DNA of 64,000 nucleotides from positions 2,276,001 through 2,340,000 of the forward strand of contig NZ_CP034328.1 in NCBI RefSeq assembly GCF_003940805.1. The letters run 5' to 3'. The DNA is from Tabrizicola piscis (GTDB taxonomy: Bacteria > Pseudomonadota > Alphaproteobacteria > Rhodobacterales > Rhodobacteraceae). Below, piece after piece: positions 43,834-52,681 of this stretch. The first letter of the stretch is position 1; the number at the start of each line of letters is the position of its first letter. A program made the translations under genes and the position numbers. The notes below the pieces were generated by a model that saw only the letters and a list, made by a program, of their open reading frames with translations, searched no databases and was not told the DNA's origin.

Positions 43834-45240
43834 GTGGGCCTTCTTCATCCTGACCGCCTGTTTCCGGCTTACCCGGTGTCGCGTGACCTTGCCCGCGCGC
43901 TGTACGGCGCCGTGCAGGGCCTGCCGATCATCAGCCCGCACGGCCACACCGATCCGGCGTGGTATGCGACCGACGCGGCTTTCCCGGACCCGGCGCAGCT
44001 GTTCGTGACGCCTGACCATTACGTCTTCCGCATGCTTGCGTCGCAAGGTGTGCCGCTGACGGCGCTGGGCGTCCCGCGCGCCGACGGCGGCCCGACTGAA
44101 ACCGATGGCCGCAAGATATGGCGGCTGTTCGCCGCACACTACCACCTGTTCCGGGGCACACCGTCCCGCCTATGGCTGGATCATGCGTTCGAGACGATCT
44201 TTGGCTTTGACCAGCGCCTGTCATCGGCCAACGCCGACGACTACTACGACCGGATTGCCGAAGCGCTGCAAACCTCCGCCTTCCGCCCCCGCGCTCTGTT
44301 CAAGCGGTTCAACATCGAGGTGATCGCCACCACCGATTCCGCGCTGGATGATCTTGCGCATCACCAGACCATCCGCGCTTCGGGCTGGAAGGGTCGGGTG
44401 GTCCCGACTTACCGACCCGATTCCGTGGTTGACCCCGACTTCCCGGGCTTTGCCGCCAACGTCGCCCAACTGGGCGCGCTGACGGGCGAAGATACGCAAA
44501 GCTGGACCGGCTATCTGAACGCCCACCGCAGCCGTCGCGCATTCTTCAAGAGCATGGGAGCCACCGCCACCGACCACGGCCACGCCACGGCCCGGACCGA
44601 GGACCTGCCCCCCGCAGATGCCGCTGCTCTTTTCGCCCGCATCCTGACCGGCCACGCCACCGCCGATGAAGCCGATGCCTTCCGCGGCCAGATGCTGACT
44701 GAGACGGCAAGGATGAGCCTGGATGACGGCCTGGTCCTGCAGCTTCACCCCGGCAGCCGACGCAACCACAGCGCCACCGTCATGGCCCAGTTCGGCCGCG
44801 ACAAGGGTTTCGATATTCCTGGCCGCACCGACTATGTCACAGCGCTTCGCCCGCTCCTGAACGCCGTCGGGATGGAGCCGTCGCTGACCATCATCCTCTT
44901 CACCTTGGATGAAACCGCATATGCCCGCGAACTGGCGCCGCTGGCGGGTGCTTACCCCGCGCTGAAGCTTGGGCCACCCTGGTGGTTCCATGACAGCCCT
45001 GAAGGCATGCGCCGCTTCCGTGAGATGACCACTGAAACGGCGGGATTTTACAACACCGTGGGCTTCAACGACGACACCCGCGCCTTCCTGTCCATTCCCG
45101 CCCGGCACGACATGGCTCGGCGGGTGGATTGCGCCTGGCTTGCAGATCTTGTGACGACCGGCCGGCTTGACCGCGAGGAGGCGTTCGAGCTGGCCCCTGA
45201 CCTGGCCTATGGCCTTGCCAAGGCCGCCTACAGACTTTGA
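43834..45240 (+). CDS. uxaC: Glucuronate isomerase
   Basis: 468 residues from a GTG six bases after GGGGGAGG; the start [12 protein letters not shown] matches the family, whereas the upstream ATG at 43807 would add nine residues with no ribosome site. It is an amidohydrolase-fold protein with the metal-binding ISPHGHTDP near 32. UxaC isomerises glucuronate to fructuronate (and galacturonate to tagaturonate). It is the first gene of the plus-strand hexuronate operon. Confidence 0.95.
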   Translation: MGLLHPDRLFPAYPVSRDLARALYGAVQGLPIISPHGHTDPAWYATDAAFPDPAQLFVTPDHYVFRMLASQGVPLTALGVPRADGGPTETDGRKIWRLFAAHYHLFRGTPSRLWLDHAFETIFGFDQRLSSANADDYYDRIAEALQTSAFRPRALFKRFNIEVIATTDSALDDLAHHQTIRASGWKGRVVPTYRPDSVVDPDFPGFAANVAQLGALTGEDTQSWTGYLNAHRSRRAFFKSMGATATDHGHATARTEDLPPADAAALFARILTGHATADEADAFRGQMLTETARMSLDDGLVLQLHPGSRRNHSATVMAQFGRDKGFDIPGRTDYVTALRPLLNAVGMEPSLTIILFTLDETAYARELAPLAGAYPALKLGPPWWFHDSPEGMRRFREMTTETAGFYNTVGFNDDTRAFLSIPARHDMARRVDCAWLADLVTTGRLDREEAFELAPDLAYGLAKAAYRL

Positions 45241-45263
45241 CCAACAAGAGGAGGAGAAGACCA

Positions 45264-46244
45264 ATGAAACTCAGAACCACTCTGGCCGCCCTGCTGGCCA
45301 CCGCCGCCCTGTCCAGCGCGGCCTTTGCCGAATGCGAGTTGACGCTGAAATCGTCCGACACCCACCCAGACGGCTACCCGACGGTCGCCGCCGTGCAAAA
45401 GATGGGCGAGATGCTCAAGGAACGCTCGGGCGGGCGGATCTGCATCGACGTGTTCCACTCGGCGCAGCTGGGCGAGGAAAAGGACACCATCGAGCAGACC
45501 AAGTTCGGCGTCATCGACCTGAACCGTGTGTCCATGGGCCCGTTCAACAACGAAATTGAAGAGACCAAGGTTGTTTCCTTGCCCTTCATCTTCCGGTCGG
45601 TCGATCACATGCACAAGGTGATGGACGGCGACATCGGGGCCGAGATCGCGGCCGCTTTCGAACCGCACGGCTTTGTCGCGCTGGCCTTCTATGATGGCGG
45701 CAGCCGCAGCTTCTACAACTCCAAGAAGCCCATCACCTCGATTGAGGATCTGGCGGGGATGAAGGTGCGCGTCATGCAATCCGACGTCTTCGTCGACATG
45801 ATGACTGCCCTTGGTGCCAACGCCACCCCGATGCCTTATGGCGAGGTTTACTCCGGCATCCAGACCGGGGTCATCGACGGGGCGGAAAACAACTGGCCAT
45901 CGTTCGAATCCTCGGGTCATTACGAGGTTGCGGGGTACTACACGCTGAACGAACATCTGATCGTGCCAGAAGTGCTGGTCATGTCCAAAGTCAGCTGGGA
46001 CAAGCTTTCGCCTGAAGATCAGGAACTTGTCCGCGCCGCCGCCCGGGAGTCGATGCCGATCAACCGCGAGCTTTGGGCCGCGCGCGAGAAAGAGTCGGAA
46101 GACAAGGTTCGTGCTGCCGGTGTTCAGGTCATCGACAACATCGACAAGACCCCGTTCATCGAGGCGATGGTGCCGGTCTACGAAAAGCACGCCAACACGC
46201 CGAAACTGCAAGACCTCGTGACCCGCATTCAAGCGGTCGAGTGA
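45264..46244 (+). CDS. TRAP transporter solute-binding protein (DctP family)
   Basis: 326 residues after AGGAGGAG, with a 22-residue signal peptide ([19 protein letters not shown], then AFA). The DctP fold shows [15 protein letters not shown], a conserved arginine in the [10 protein letters not shown] segment that contacts carboxylates, and [10 protein letters not shown]. Placed between uxaC and other uronate genes, it most likely binds glucuronate or an unsaturated uronate in the periplasm. It is separated from the membrane subunits by a strong hairpin. Confidence 0.93.
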   Translation: MKLRTTLAALLATAALSSAAFAECELTLKSSDTHPDGYPTVAAVQKMGEMLKERSGGRICIDVFHSAQLGEEKDTIEQTKFGVIDLNRVSMGPFNNEIEETKVVSLPFIFRSVDHMHKVMDGDIGAEIAAAFEPHGFVALAFYDGGSRSFYNSKKPITSIEDLAGMKVRVMQSDVFVDMMTALGANATPMPYGEVYSGIQTGVIDGAENNWPSFESSGHYEVAGYYTLNEHLIVPEVLVMSKVSWDKLSPEDQELVRAAARESMPINRELWAAREKESEDKVRAAGVQVIDNIDKTPFIEAMVPVYEKHANTPKLQDLVTRIQAVE

Positions 46245-46254
46245 TCTGACATTT

Positions 46255-46278
46255 CGGGCGGCCGCCGCAGGCCGCCCG
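46255..46278 (+). terminator. Intercistronic hairpin after the TRAP binding-protein gene
   Basis: CGGGCGGCC/GGCCGCCCG form a perfect 9-bp, all-GC stem with a 6-base loop, 10 bases after the DctP-type stop and just before the GGGGGG ribosome site of the next gene. There is no T tract. Such hairpins after binding-protein genes often stabilise the upstream mRNA or attenuate downstream membrane genes. Confidence 0.55.
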
Positions 46279-46298
46279 CGATCTGAAGGGGGGAAGTC

Positions 46299-46820
46299 GT
46301 GCAGGACGTGATGGAACGGGTGGCCCGCGTTCTGGGCCATGTGGCGACCGCTGCCCTATGGGTTGCCGGGACGGCGCTGGTCCTGATGACCGGTGTGATC
46401 GCCGCGCAAGTGGTCTTTCGCTATGGCCTCAACTCCTCGCTCATCTGGAGCGAGCCGTTTGCCGTCATCCTGATGGGCTGGTTCATCTTTCTTGGCGCCG
46501 CCGTGGGGATTCGGGAAGGATATCACCTGTCCTTTGACATCCTGATCATCCTCTTGCCACCACGGGCAAAGCTTTGGCTGTTTTCCATCTCGGACATTGC
46601 GGTCACCGGCTTTGGTGTTGGCATGGTCTGGTTCGGCAGCCAGTTGGCCGGGTCAGCCTGGGACATCAAGCTGCCGTCGATTGGCATCAGCGGCGCCATC
46701 GACTTTGCCCCCATCGTGGGCGGAGGTGTCCTGATCGTCCTGTTCTCGCTGGAACGGTTGGCGCGACGGGCGGCGGGTTTGCCAACCCAGCGCTTCGGCG
46801 ATGCCCCGGCCGAGGTGTAA
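46299..46820 (+). CDS. TRAP transporter small membrane subunit (DctQ family)
   Basis: 173 residues starting at GTG, five bases after a GGGGGGAAG site; an ATG four codons later is the alternative. It has four transmembrane helices with the DctQ-type segment SLIWSEPFAVILMGWFIFLGA near 48. It bridges the binding protein and the large subunit encoded three bases downstream. Confidence 0.9.
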   Translation: MQDVMERVARVLGHVATAALWVAGTALVLMTGVIAAQVVFRYGLNSSLIWSEPFAVILMGWFIFLGAAVGIREGYHLSFDILIILLPPRAKLWLFSISDIAVTGFGVGMVWFGSQLAGSAWDIKLPSIGISGAIDFAPIVGGGVLIVLFSLERLARRAAGLPTQRFGDAPAEV

Positions 46821-46823
46821 GGG

Positions 46824-48104
46824 ATGGAACTCTGGATCCTCTTCGGCACCTTCGCCACGCTTCTGCTGATCGGCACACCAGTCGCCTTCTGCCTTGGCAT
46901 CGCGTCCTTCGCGACCGTCCTTTACATGGAGCTTCCGCCCATCGTCGTCTTCCAGCGCCTGAACTCCGGCGTGTCAGTCTTTGCGCTGATGGCGATCCCG
47001 TTCTTCATCTTCGCGGGTGAGTTGATGGTCCGGGGGGACATCGCCCGCCGTCTGGTCGCCCTCGCCGGGGGACTCGTCGGCCATATGCGCGGTGGCCTTG
47101 GTCAGGTAAACATCTCGGCCTCGGTGCTGTTTGGCGGCATTTCGGGGTCTGCTGCCGCTGACGCTTCGGCCATCGGCGGGTTGATGATCCCGCAGATGAA
47201 GGAGCGCGGTTATGGAGTGGACTATGCGGTCAACGTGACCGTCGTGTCGTCGATCATCGCGCTGATGATCCCGCCCAGCCACAACATGATCATCTACTCC
47301 ATCGCCGGGGGTGGGCGGATCTCCATCGCTGACCTGTTCACCGCCGGAATCCTGCCCGGGTTGGTGCTTGCCCTGTCGCTTATGGTGGCCGCATGGCTGG
47401 TGGCGGCCAAGCGGGGCTATCCGACAGATCGCTTCCCCGGCTGGGGCGCTGTTGGCGGGTTGTTCCTGAACGCCATCCCCGGCATCCTGCTGATCGCGAT
47501 CATCTTTGTCGGCGTCCGCTCCGGTGTGTTCACCGCCTCTGAATCCAGCTGCGTCGCCGCTGTCTATGCCTTGCTGGTGACAGTGCTCGCCTACCGCACG
47601 ATGGATTGGAAGAACTTCGTCGCTGCCACCTTCGCCGCTGTCCGCACCACAGCGATGGTGCTGATGGTCATCGGCTGCGCTGCGGCCTTCGGCTGGCTTC
47701 TGGCGATCCTCAAGGTCCCGACCACGATGATCGAGGTCATGAAGGGCGTCTCTGACAACCCCATCGTGATCCTCCTTCTCATCAACCTCCTGCTGCTGTT
47801 CCTTGGCACTTTCATGGACATGTCGCCCCTGATCGTGATCACCACCCCGATCTTCCTGCCCGTCGCCACCGCCTTTGGCGTCGACCCGGTGCATTTCGGG
47901 GTAATCATGGTGCTGAACCTTGGCATCGGGCTGTGCACGCCGCCCGTGGGCGCGGTGCTCTTCGTCGGCTGCGCAGTTGGCAGGATCGGGGTCGGGCAGG
48001 TGCTCAAGACGATCTGGCCCTTCTACGGTGCCGCCTTCGCCACGTTGATGCTTGTCACCTACATCCCCGGGCTGTCGCTTTGGCTGCCCTCACTGTTCCG
48101 GTAG
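46824..48104 (+). CDS. TRAP transporter large membrane subunit (DctM family)
   Basis: 426 residues, about twelve hydrophobic segments. It has the DctM motifs LMAIPFFIFAGELMVRGDIA near 52 and GGISGSAAADASAIGG near 107. It is the sodium-coupled transport channel of the TRAP importer. The next gene begins four bases after the stop, keeping the operon contiguous. Confidence 0.95.
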   Translation: MELWILFGTFATLLLIGTPVAFCLGIASFATVLYMELPPIVVFQRLNSGVSVFALMAIPFFIFAGELMVRGDIARRLVALAGGLVGHMRGGLGQVNISASVLFGGISGSAAADASAIGGLMIPQMKERGYGVDYAVNVTVVSSIIALMIPPSHNMIIYSIAGGGRISIADLFTAGILPGLVLALSLMVAAWLVAAKRGYPTDRFPGWGAVGGLFLNAIPGILLIAIIFVGVRSGVFTASESSCVAAVYALLVTVLAYRTMDWKNFVAATFAAVRTTAMVLMVIGCAAAFGWLLAILKVPTTMIEVMKGVSDNPIVILLLINLLLLFLGTFMDMSPLIVITTPIFLPVATAFGVDPVHFGVIMVLNLGIGLCTPPVGAVLFVGCAVGRIGVGQVLKTIWPFYGAAFATLMLVTYIPGLSLWLPSLFR

Positions 48105-48108
48105 TCCC

Positions 48109-48414
48109 ATGCCCTATCCCATTGTCACCACCGGCCCCGGCGTCACCCGCAAGGTCTTGTCCGACCACCCGGACTTGATGGTCGTCGCCTTCCGTTTCAC
48201 CAAAGGGGCCGAAGGGGCCTTGCACAGCCACCCTCATGTGCAGGCCACCTACGTCGCATCAGGCCGCTTTGCCTTCACCGTGGACGGGCAGGACCGCGAG
48301 GTTGGCCCGGGCGACAGTTTCGTGATCCCCAGCGGTGCCGTCCACGGCTGCCGCTGCCTTGCGGCTGGAGAGCTGATCGACAGCTTCACCCCCCGCCGTG
48401 ACGATTTTCTTTGA
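48109..48414 (+). CDS. kdgF: Small cupin protein, KdgF-like
   Basis: 101 residues, one cupin domain with the metal-binding HSHPHVQATYVASG and, later, PSGAVHGC. KdgF linearises 4,5-unsaturated monouronates to 5-keto-4-deoxyuronate. Its location between an uronate TRAP transporter and kduI supports this function over other small cupins. The true start is the ATG four bases after the DctM-type stop; longer frames run inside that gene. Confidence 0.85.
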   Translation: MPYPIVTTGPGVTRKVLSDHPDLMVVAFRFTKGAEGALHSHPHVQATYVASGRFAFTVDGQDREVGPGDSFVIPSGAVHGCRCLAAGELIDSFTPRRDDFL

Positions 48415-48425
48415 AAGGCCCTGCC

Positions 48426-49250
48426 ATGCTTACCGTTGAAACCCGGCCCGCCATCTCACCGTCCGAGGCGAAGGGCATGGACACTACCGCTCTGCGCGCC
48501 GCCTTCCTTGGCGAGGGCCTTTTTGCCACGGGTGAACTGCGACTGATCTACACCCATTATGACCGGATGATTGTTGGCGGGGTCGTCCCCGGCGGCAAAG
48601 CCCTTGTCCTTGACGCGGTCAAGGAATGTGGCACCCCCAGCATCCTTGATCGCCGGGAAATGGGGATCGTCAATGTCGGCGGACCCGGCACCGTATCGGC
48701 GGCAGGCCAGACCTACGCGATGGAGAAAGGCGATGTCCTTTACCTTGGTCGCGGGCTTGGCCCGGTCACCTTCGCCGGCGATGCGCGGTTCTACATCACC
48801 TCTGCCCCCGCCCATGCCAGCCTTGCCGCGCGGCTGGTGCGGATTGGGGATGCAAAATCCTTCACGACAGGTGCGCCGGAAACGGCCAACCACCGCACCA
48901 TCTATCAGTTCATCCACCCCGAAGTGATGGAAAGCTGTCAGCTTGTCCTTGGCTATACGCAGTTCCATGGCGGCTCGGTCTGGAACACCATGCCCGCCCA
49001 CCTGCACGACCGCCGGATGGAGGCATACTTCTACTTCGACCTCGCCCCTGACGCCCGCGTTTTCCACATGATGGGCGAACCGCAGGAAACCCGCCACCTT
49101 GTCGTGGCCAATGAACAGGCCGTCGTCTCGCCGCCTTGGTCCATCCACTGTGGCGCGGGAACCGGAAGCTATACCTTCGTCTGGGCCATGGCGGGCGACA
49201 ATGTCGACTACCGCGATGTCGATATGGTCGGGATGGAGACGCTTCGGTGA
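48426..49250 (+). CDS. kduI: 5-dehydro-4-deoxy-D-glucuronate isomerase
   Basis: 274 residues, near the usual 278, from ATG 48426 (MLTVETRPAISPSEAKGMDT). It shows the metal-binding motif MPAHLHDRRMEAYFYFDL near 190 and the C-terminal PPWSIHCGAGTGSYTFVWAM. It isomerises 5-keto-4-deoxyuronate to 3-deoxy-D-glycero-2,5-hexodiulosonate, the product then reduced by KduD. Its stop overlaps the GTG start of kduD. Confidence 0.95.
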   Translation: MLTVETRPAISPSEAKGMDTTALRAAFLGEGLFATGELRLIYTHYDRMIVGGVVPGGKALVLDAVKECGTPSILDRREMGIVNVGGPGTVSAAGQTYAMEKGDVLYLGRGLGPVTFAGDARFYITSAPAHASLAARLVRIGDAKSFTTGAPETANHRTIYQFIHPEVMESCQLVLGYTQFHGGSVWNTMPAHLHDRRMEAYFYFDLAPDARVFHMMGEPQETRHLVVANEQAVVSPPWSIHCGAGTGSYTFVWAMAGDNVDYRDVDMVGMETLR

Positions 49251-49975
49251 CCGCCTTTTCCCTGAAAGGCCGCAATGCCCTCGTGACTGGCGCGAACACC
49301 GGGATCGGTCAAGCCATCGCCGTGGCATTGGCCGGGTCCGGGGCAAGGGTCACGGTCGCCGCCCGCCGTGATTGTGGGGAAACGCTTTCCCTGATCCCCG
49401 GCGCGACGGCCATCAGGCTGGATTTCACCGACCCGCTCGCGGCAAGTTCTCTCTTTGACGGTCAGGACTACGACATCCTGATCAACAACGCTGGCACCAT
49501 CCGCCGCGCCGACAGTCTGGACTTCACCGAAGCCGATTGGGACGCAGTGATGGATGTCAACCTCAAGGCAGTGTTCTTCACCGCTCAGGCCTTCGCGAAG
49601 GCCCTTGTTCAGCGCAACGCGCCCGGCAAGATCATCAATATCGCCTCGCTTCTGTCGTTTCAGGGCGGCATCCGGGTGCCGTCCTACACGGCTGCAAAGC
49701 ACGGGGTGGCGGGGCTTACCAAATTGCTGGCCAACGAATGGGCGGCAAAGGGCATCAACGTCAACGCCATCGCCCCGGGCTATATCGAGACGAACAACAC
49801 TGAGGCCCTTCGCGCCGATCCTGACCGCAACAGCGCGATCCTGGACCGCATCCCCGCCGGGCGCTGGGGTCGCCCTGAGGATATCGCGGGTGCTGCCGTC
49901 TTCCTTGCCTCGCCCGCCGCCGCCTACATCCATGGCGCAATCCTCAACGTCGATGGAGGCTGGCTTGCCCGCTGA
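49247..49975 (+). CDS. kduD: 2-dehydro-3-deoxy-D-gluconate 5-dehydrogenase
   Basis: 242 residues from a GTG overlapping the kduI stop (GTGA). Short-chain dehydrogenase with GANTGIGQAIA (15-25), NNAGTIRRAD, the catalytic serine in IASLLSFQGG and YTAAKHG (Tyr-x3-Lys), and the NVDGGWLAR C-terminus characteristic of KduD. It reduces the diketo product of KduI to 2-keto-3-deoxygluconate with NAD(P)H. Confidence 0.94.
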   Translation: MTAFSLKGRNALVTGANTGIGQAIAVALAGSGARVTVAARRDCGETLSLIPGATAIRLDFTDPLAASSLFDGQDYDILINNAGTIRRADSLDFTEADWDAVMDVNLKAVFFTAQAFAKALVQRNAPGKIINIASLLSFQGGIRVPSYTAAKHGVAGLTKLLANEWAAKGINVNAIAPGYIETNNTEALRADPDRNSAILDRIPAGRWGRPEDIAGAAVFLASPAAAYIHGAILNVDGGWLAR

Positions 49976-49982
49976 GCCGCAG

Positions 49983-51398
49983 ATGACCCTTCGACGGACC
50001 GAACCCGCCCCAGCCATTGGCATCGTCCACCTTGGCCTTGGGGCGTTCTTCCGTGCCCATGGCGCGATCTACATTGAAGAGGCGATGGCAGCCTCGGGCG
50101 GTGATTGGGGTATTCTTGGCGTGTCACTGCAACGCCCCGACATCCGCGATGCGCTTCAGCCGCAGGACGGCCTGTATACCGCGCTTGAACTGGGGCCGCA
50201 GGGCGAAACCGCCCGGATCGTCACATCCGTCACGGGCGTTCTTGTGGCACCTGAAAATCCGCAAGCCGTGCTGGATGCCATGGCCGACCCGGGCGTCAGG
50301 ATCGTTTCGTTGACGGTCACCGAAAAGGGCTATTGCCACGAACCCGCCACGGGCCGGTTGGATGCCAGCCATCCCGATATCACCCATGACCTGACAAACC
50401 CGCTGCCCCGGTCGGCCATTGGTTTCCTCGTCCGTGCGCTCGATCGGCGGCGCCTGGCTGGCCTTCCGCCCTTTACCGTCCTGACCTGTGACAATCTTCC
50501 CGGCAATGGCCACCTGCTGCGTGGCCTTGCGCTTGACTTTGCATGCCGGGTCGATCCGGTGCTTGCCCGCTGGATCGAGGCTGAGGTCCGCTTCCCGGCA
50601 ACCATGGTTGACCGCATCGTCCCTGCCACCACGCCGGAGGTGATTGCCCGCGTTGCCACCCTGACGGGGCTGGCAGACCGCGCCCCGGTGCAGCACGAAC
50701 CGTTCCGTCAGTGGGTTGTCGAAGACAGTTTCGTTGATGGCCATCGCCCCGATCTGGCCGCTGTCGGGGTGGAACTGGTTGCTGACGTTACCGCCCATGA
50801 AAACATGAAACTGCGGATGCTGAACGGCACCCATTCCGCGCTTGCCTATCTTGGCTATCTTGCCGGGCACGAAACCATTGCCGATACCGTGGCCGACCCA
50901 GTCTTTGCCCGCATCGTGTCCAACCTTTGGACACGGGAAATCATTCCCGCCATTACAGCGCCGACCGGTGTGAACCTGCACAGCTATGCCGACCGCCTGC
51001 TCGAACGCTACCGCAATCCCGGCATCCGCCACCGGACCTGGCAGATCGCCATGGATGGCAGCCAGAAACTGCCCCAGCGCATCCTTGGTACGCTGGCTGA
51101 GAACTTGGTTGCCGGTCGGGAAAGCCCTGGCCTCATTCTCGCGGTCGCTGCGTGGATGCGCTATGTCGGCGGGCTTGATGAACGCGGGCAGCCGATTGAC
51201 GTGCGCGACCCGATGTCTGCCCGCCTGCGCGCGGCCCACGCCAGCCACGACACGCTCGAAGGTCTGGTGGCGGCCCTTCTCGGGTTCCGCGAGATCTTCC
51301 CTGAAGCCCTGTCCCACGCCCTCGCACCCAAGATCACCACCGCGTACAAGGCCCTGATCAGCAAGGGCGCGCGCCGCACGATTGAGGAACTGACATGA
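49983..51398 (+). CDS. uxuB: Fructuronate reductase (mannitol dehydrogenase family)
   Basis: 471 residues from ATG 49983, eight bases after kduD; an in-frame ATG at 49953 overlaps kduD and is the alternative, while the frame further upstream is only a kduD shadow. It has the long-chain mannitol-dehydrogenase fold: IVHLGLGAFFRAHGA near 16, LTVTEKGYCHEP, and the catalytic lysine region ENMKLRMLNGTHSALAYLG near 275. Adjacent uxuA indicates fructuronate to mannonate activity, not tagaturonate reductase. The stop overlaps the uxuA start (ATGA). Confidence 0.92.
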   Translation: MTLRRTEPAPAIGIVHLGLGAFFRAHGAIYIEEAMAASGGDWGILGVSLQRPDIRDALQPQDGLYTALELGPQGETARIVTSVTGVLVAPENPQAVLDAMADPGVRIVSLTVTEKGYCHEPATGRLDASHPDITHDLTNPLPRSAIGFLVRALDRRRLAGLPPFTVLTCDNLPGNGHLLRGLALDFACRVDPVLARWIEAEVRFPATMVDRIVPATTPEVIARVATLTGLADRAPVQHEPFRQWVVEDSFVDGHRPDLAAVGVELVADVTAHENMKLRMLNGTHSALAYLGYLAGHETIADTVADPVFARIVSNLWTREIIPAITAPTGVNLHSYADRLLERYRNPGIRHRTWQIAMDGSQKLPQRILGTLAENLVAGRESPGLILAVAAWMRYVGGLDERGQPIDVRDPMSARLRAAHASHDTLEGLVAALLGFREIFPEALSHALAPKITTAYKALISKGARRTIEELT

Positions 51399-52585
51399 TC
51401 GAAAGCTGGCGCTGGTACGGTCCCTACGACAAGATCACCCTGGCCGAGATCGCTCAGACCGGGGCTTCGGGCATCGTGACATCGCTGCACGAAATCCCCT
51501 ATGGCGAGGTCTGGCCCAGCGATCTGATCGCCACCCGCAAGGCCGAAATCAAGGCCGCGGGTTTCCAATGGGTCGTGGTGGAAAGCCTGCCGATCCACGA
51601 ACGCATCAAGCGTGGCGACGGCGATCTTGCGCCGCTGTTTGCCAATTACCGTCAAAGCATGGCCAATCTAGCGGCCAATGGCATCCACACGATCTGTTAC
51701 AACTTCATGCCCCTGATCGACTGGACCCGAACCGACCTTGCCGCCCCTGTCGCCCGTGGTGGCACCTGCCTGCGCTTTTCGGCACCGAAGATGGCGGCGT
51801 TTGAACTGCAAATGCTTGGCCGTCAGGCAGCTGAGGATGACTACCCGGAACCGGTCCGCAAAGACGCCGCAGTCTGGTTCCAGCAGTCAACCGAGGCAGA
51901 GCGCGAGACACTTCTCCATTCGATCATGTCCGGCCTGCCCGGCGCCTATGACCGCTATGATATCGCTGGTCTGAAGCGGGCACTGAAAGGCTACGAAGGC
52001 ATCAACCGCGATGACCTCCGCGCCAACTATCGCCGCTTCCTGCAAGAGGTGATCCCCACCGCAGAAGAGCTTGGCATGCGGCTGTGCGTCCACCCCGACG
52101 ATCCTCCGCGTGATCTGCTGGGCCTGCCGCGCATCGTGTCGGACGCAACCGGCATCGCCTTTGCGCTGGATGCCGTGCCCGCCCGCTCGAATGGCCTGAC
52201 GCTATGTGCCGGTTCGCTTGGGGCGAACCCCGGCAATGACGTCCCCGCCATTGCCCGGCGCTTTGCTGACCGCATCCATTTCGCCCATCTGCGCAACGTC
52301 CGCAAAGACCCGGATGGCAGTTTTGAAGAGGCCGCGCATCTGGAGGGCGACACCGACATGGTCGACCTGATCGACGCGCTGCTGTCCGAAGAACGCCGCC
52401 GCCGGGCCGAGGGGCGAGAGGACGCCACCTTCCCGTTCCGCCCCGACCACGGGCATGAGCTTTTGATGGACATCGGGCGTGGCACCCACCCGGGCTATCC
52501 CCTGATCGGTCGCCTACGGGGCCTTGCCGAATTGCGCGGGGTGGCCGCTGCCCTGTCGGCTGTGTCCGGCCCTGTCGGGGGCTGA
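51395..52585 (+). CDS. uxuA: Mannonate dehydratase
   Basis: 396 residues, full length, TIM-barrel enzyme with MIESWRWYGPYDKITLAEI at the N-terminus, CVHPDDPP near 230, and the metal ligands expected in NVRKDPDGSFEEAAHLEGD and RPDHGHELLMD. It dehydrates D-mannonate to 2-keto-3-deoxygluconate, the substrate of KdgK. It is the last gene of the operon; a small hairpin (TGTCGC/GCGACA, 52613-52632) follows. Confidence 0.96.
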   Translation: MIESWRWYGPYDKITLAEIAQTGASGIVTSLHEIPYGEVWPSDLIATRKAEIKAAGFQWVVVESLPIHERIKRGDGDLAPLFANYRQSMANLAANGIHTICYNFMPLIDWTRTDLAAPVARGGTCLRFSAPKMAAFELQMLGRQAAEDDYPEPVRKDAAVWFQQSTEAERETLLHSIMSGLPGAYDRYDIAGLKRALKGYEGINRDDLRANYRRFLQEVIPTAEELGMRLCVHPDDPPRDLLGLPRIVSDATGIAFALDAVPARSNGLTLCAGSLGANPGNDVPAIARRFADRIHFAHLRNVRKDPDGSFEEAAHLEGDTDMVDLIDALLSEERRRRAEGREDATFPFRPDHGHELLMDIGRGTHPGYPLIGRLRGLAELRGVAAALSAVSGPVGG

Positions 52586-52596
52586 CCAGCCGGCAG

Positions 52597-52632
52597 ATTT
52601 CAAAGTCATATATGTCGCTCTTTCGGGCGACA
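52597..52632 (+). promoter_or_regulatory. uxuA-ligase gap: weak hairpin and MarR-like half-site
   Basis: The 96-base gap before the 2-aminobenzoate-CoA ligase holds ATTTCAA (52597-52603), the same half-site that forms the palindrome at 60651-60668. It is followed by a 6-bp inverted repeat (TGTCGC/GCGACA, 52613-52632). The first could let the MarR regulator reach the ligase gene; the second could be a weak uxuA terminator. Both are short. Confidence 0.25.
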
Positions 52633-52681
52633 CTGCTTGTGCCGCCGTGTATCTGTGACGCAAGACCACAGAGGCGAGATC

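Noticed and set aside
49554..49982. N-terminal extension of uxuB into kduD
   Set aside because: The extension is the shadow frame of kduD; the uxuB family start fits the ATG at 49983 (or 49953).
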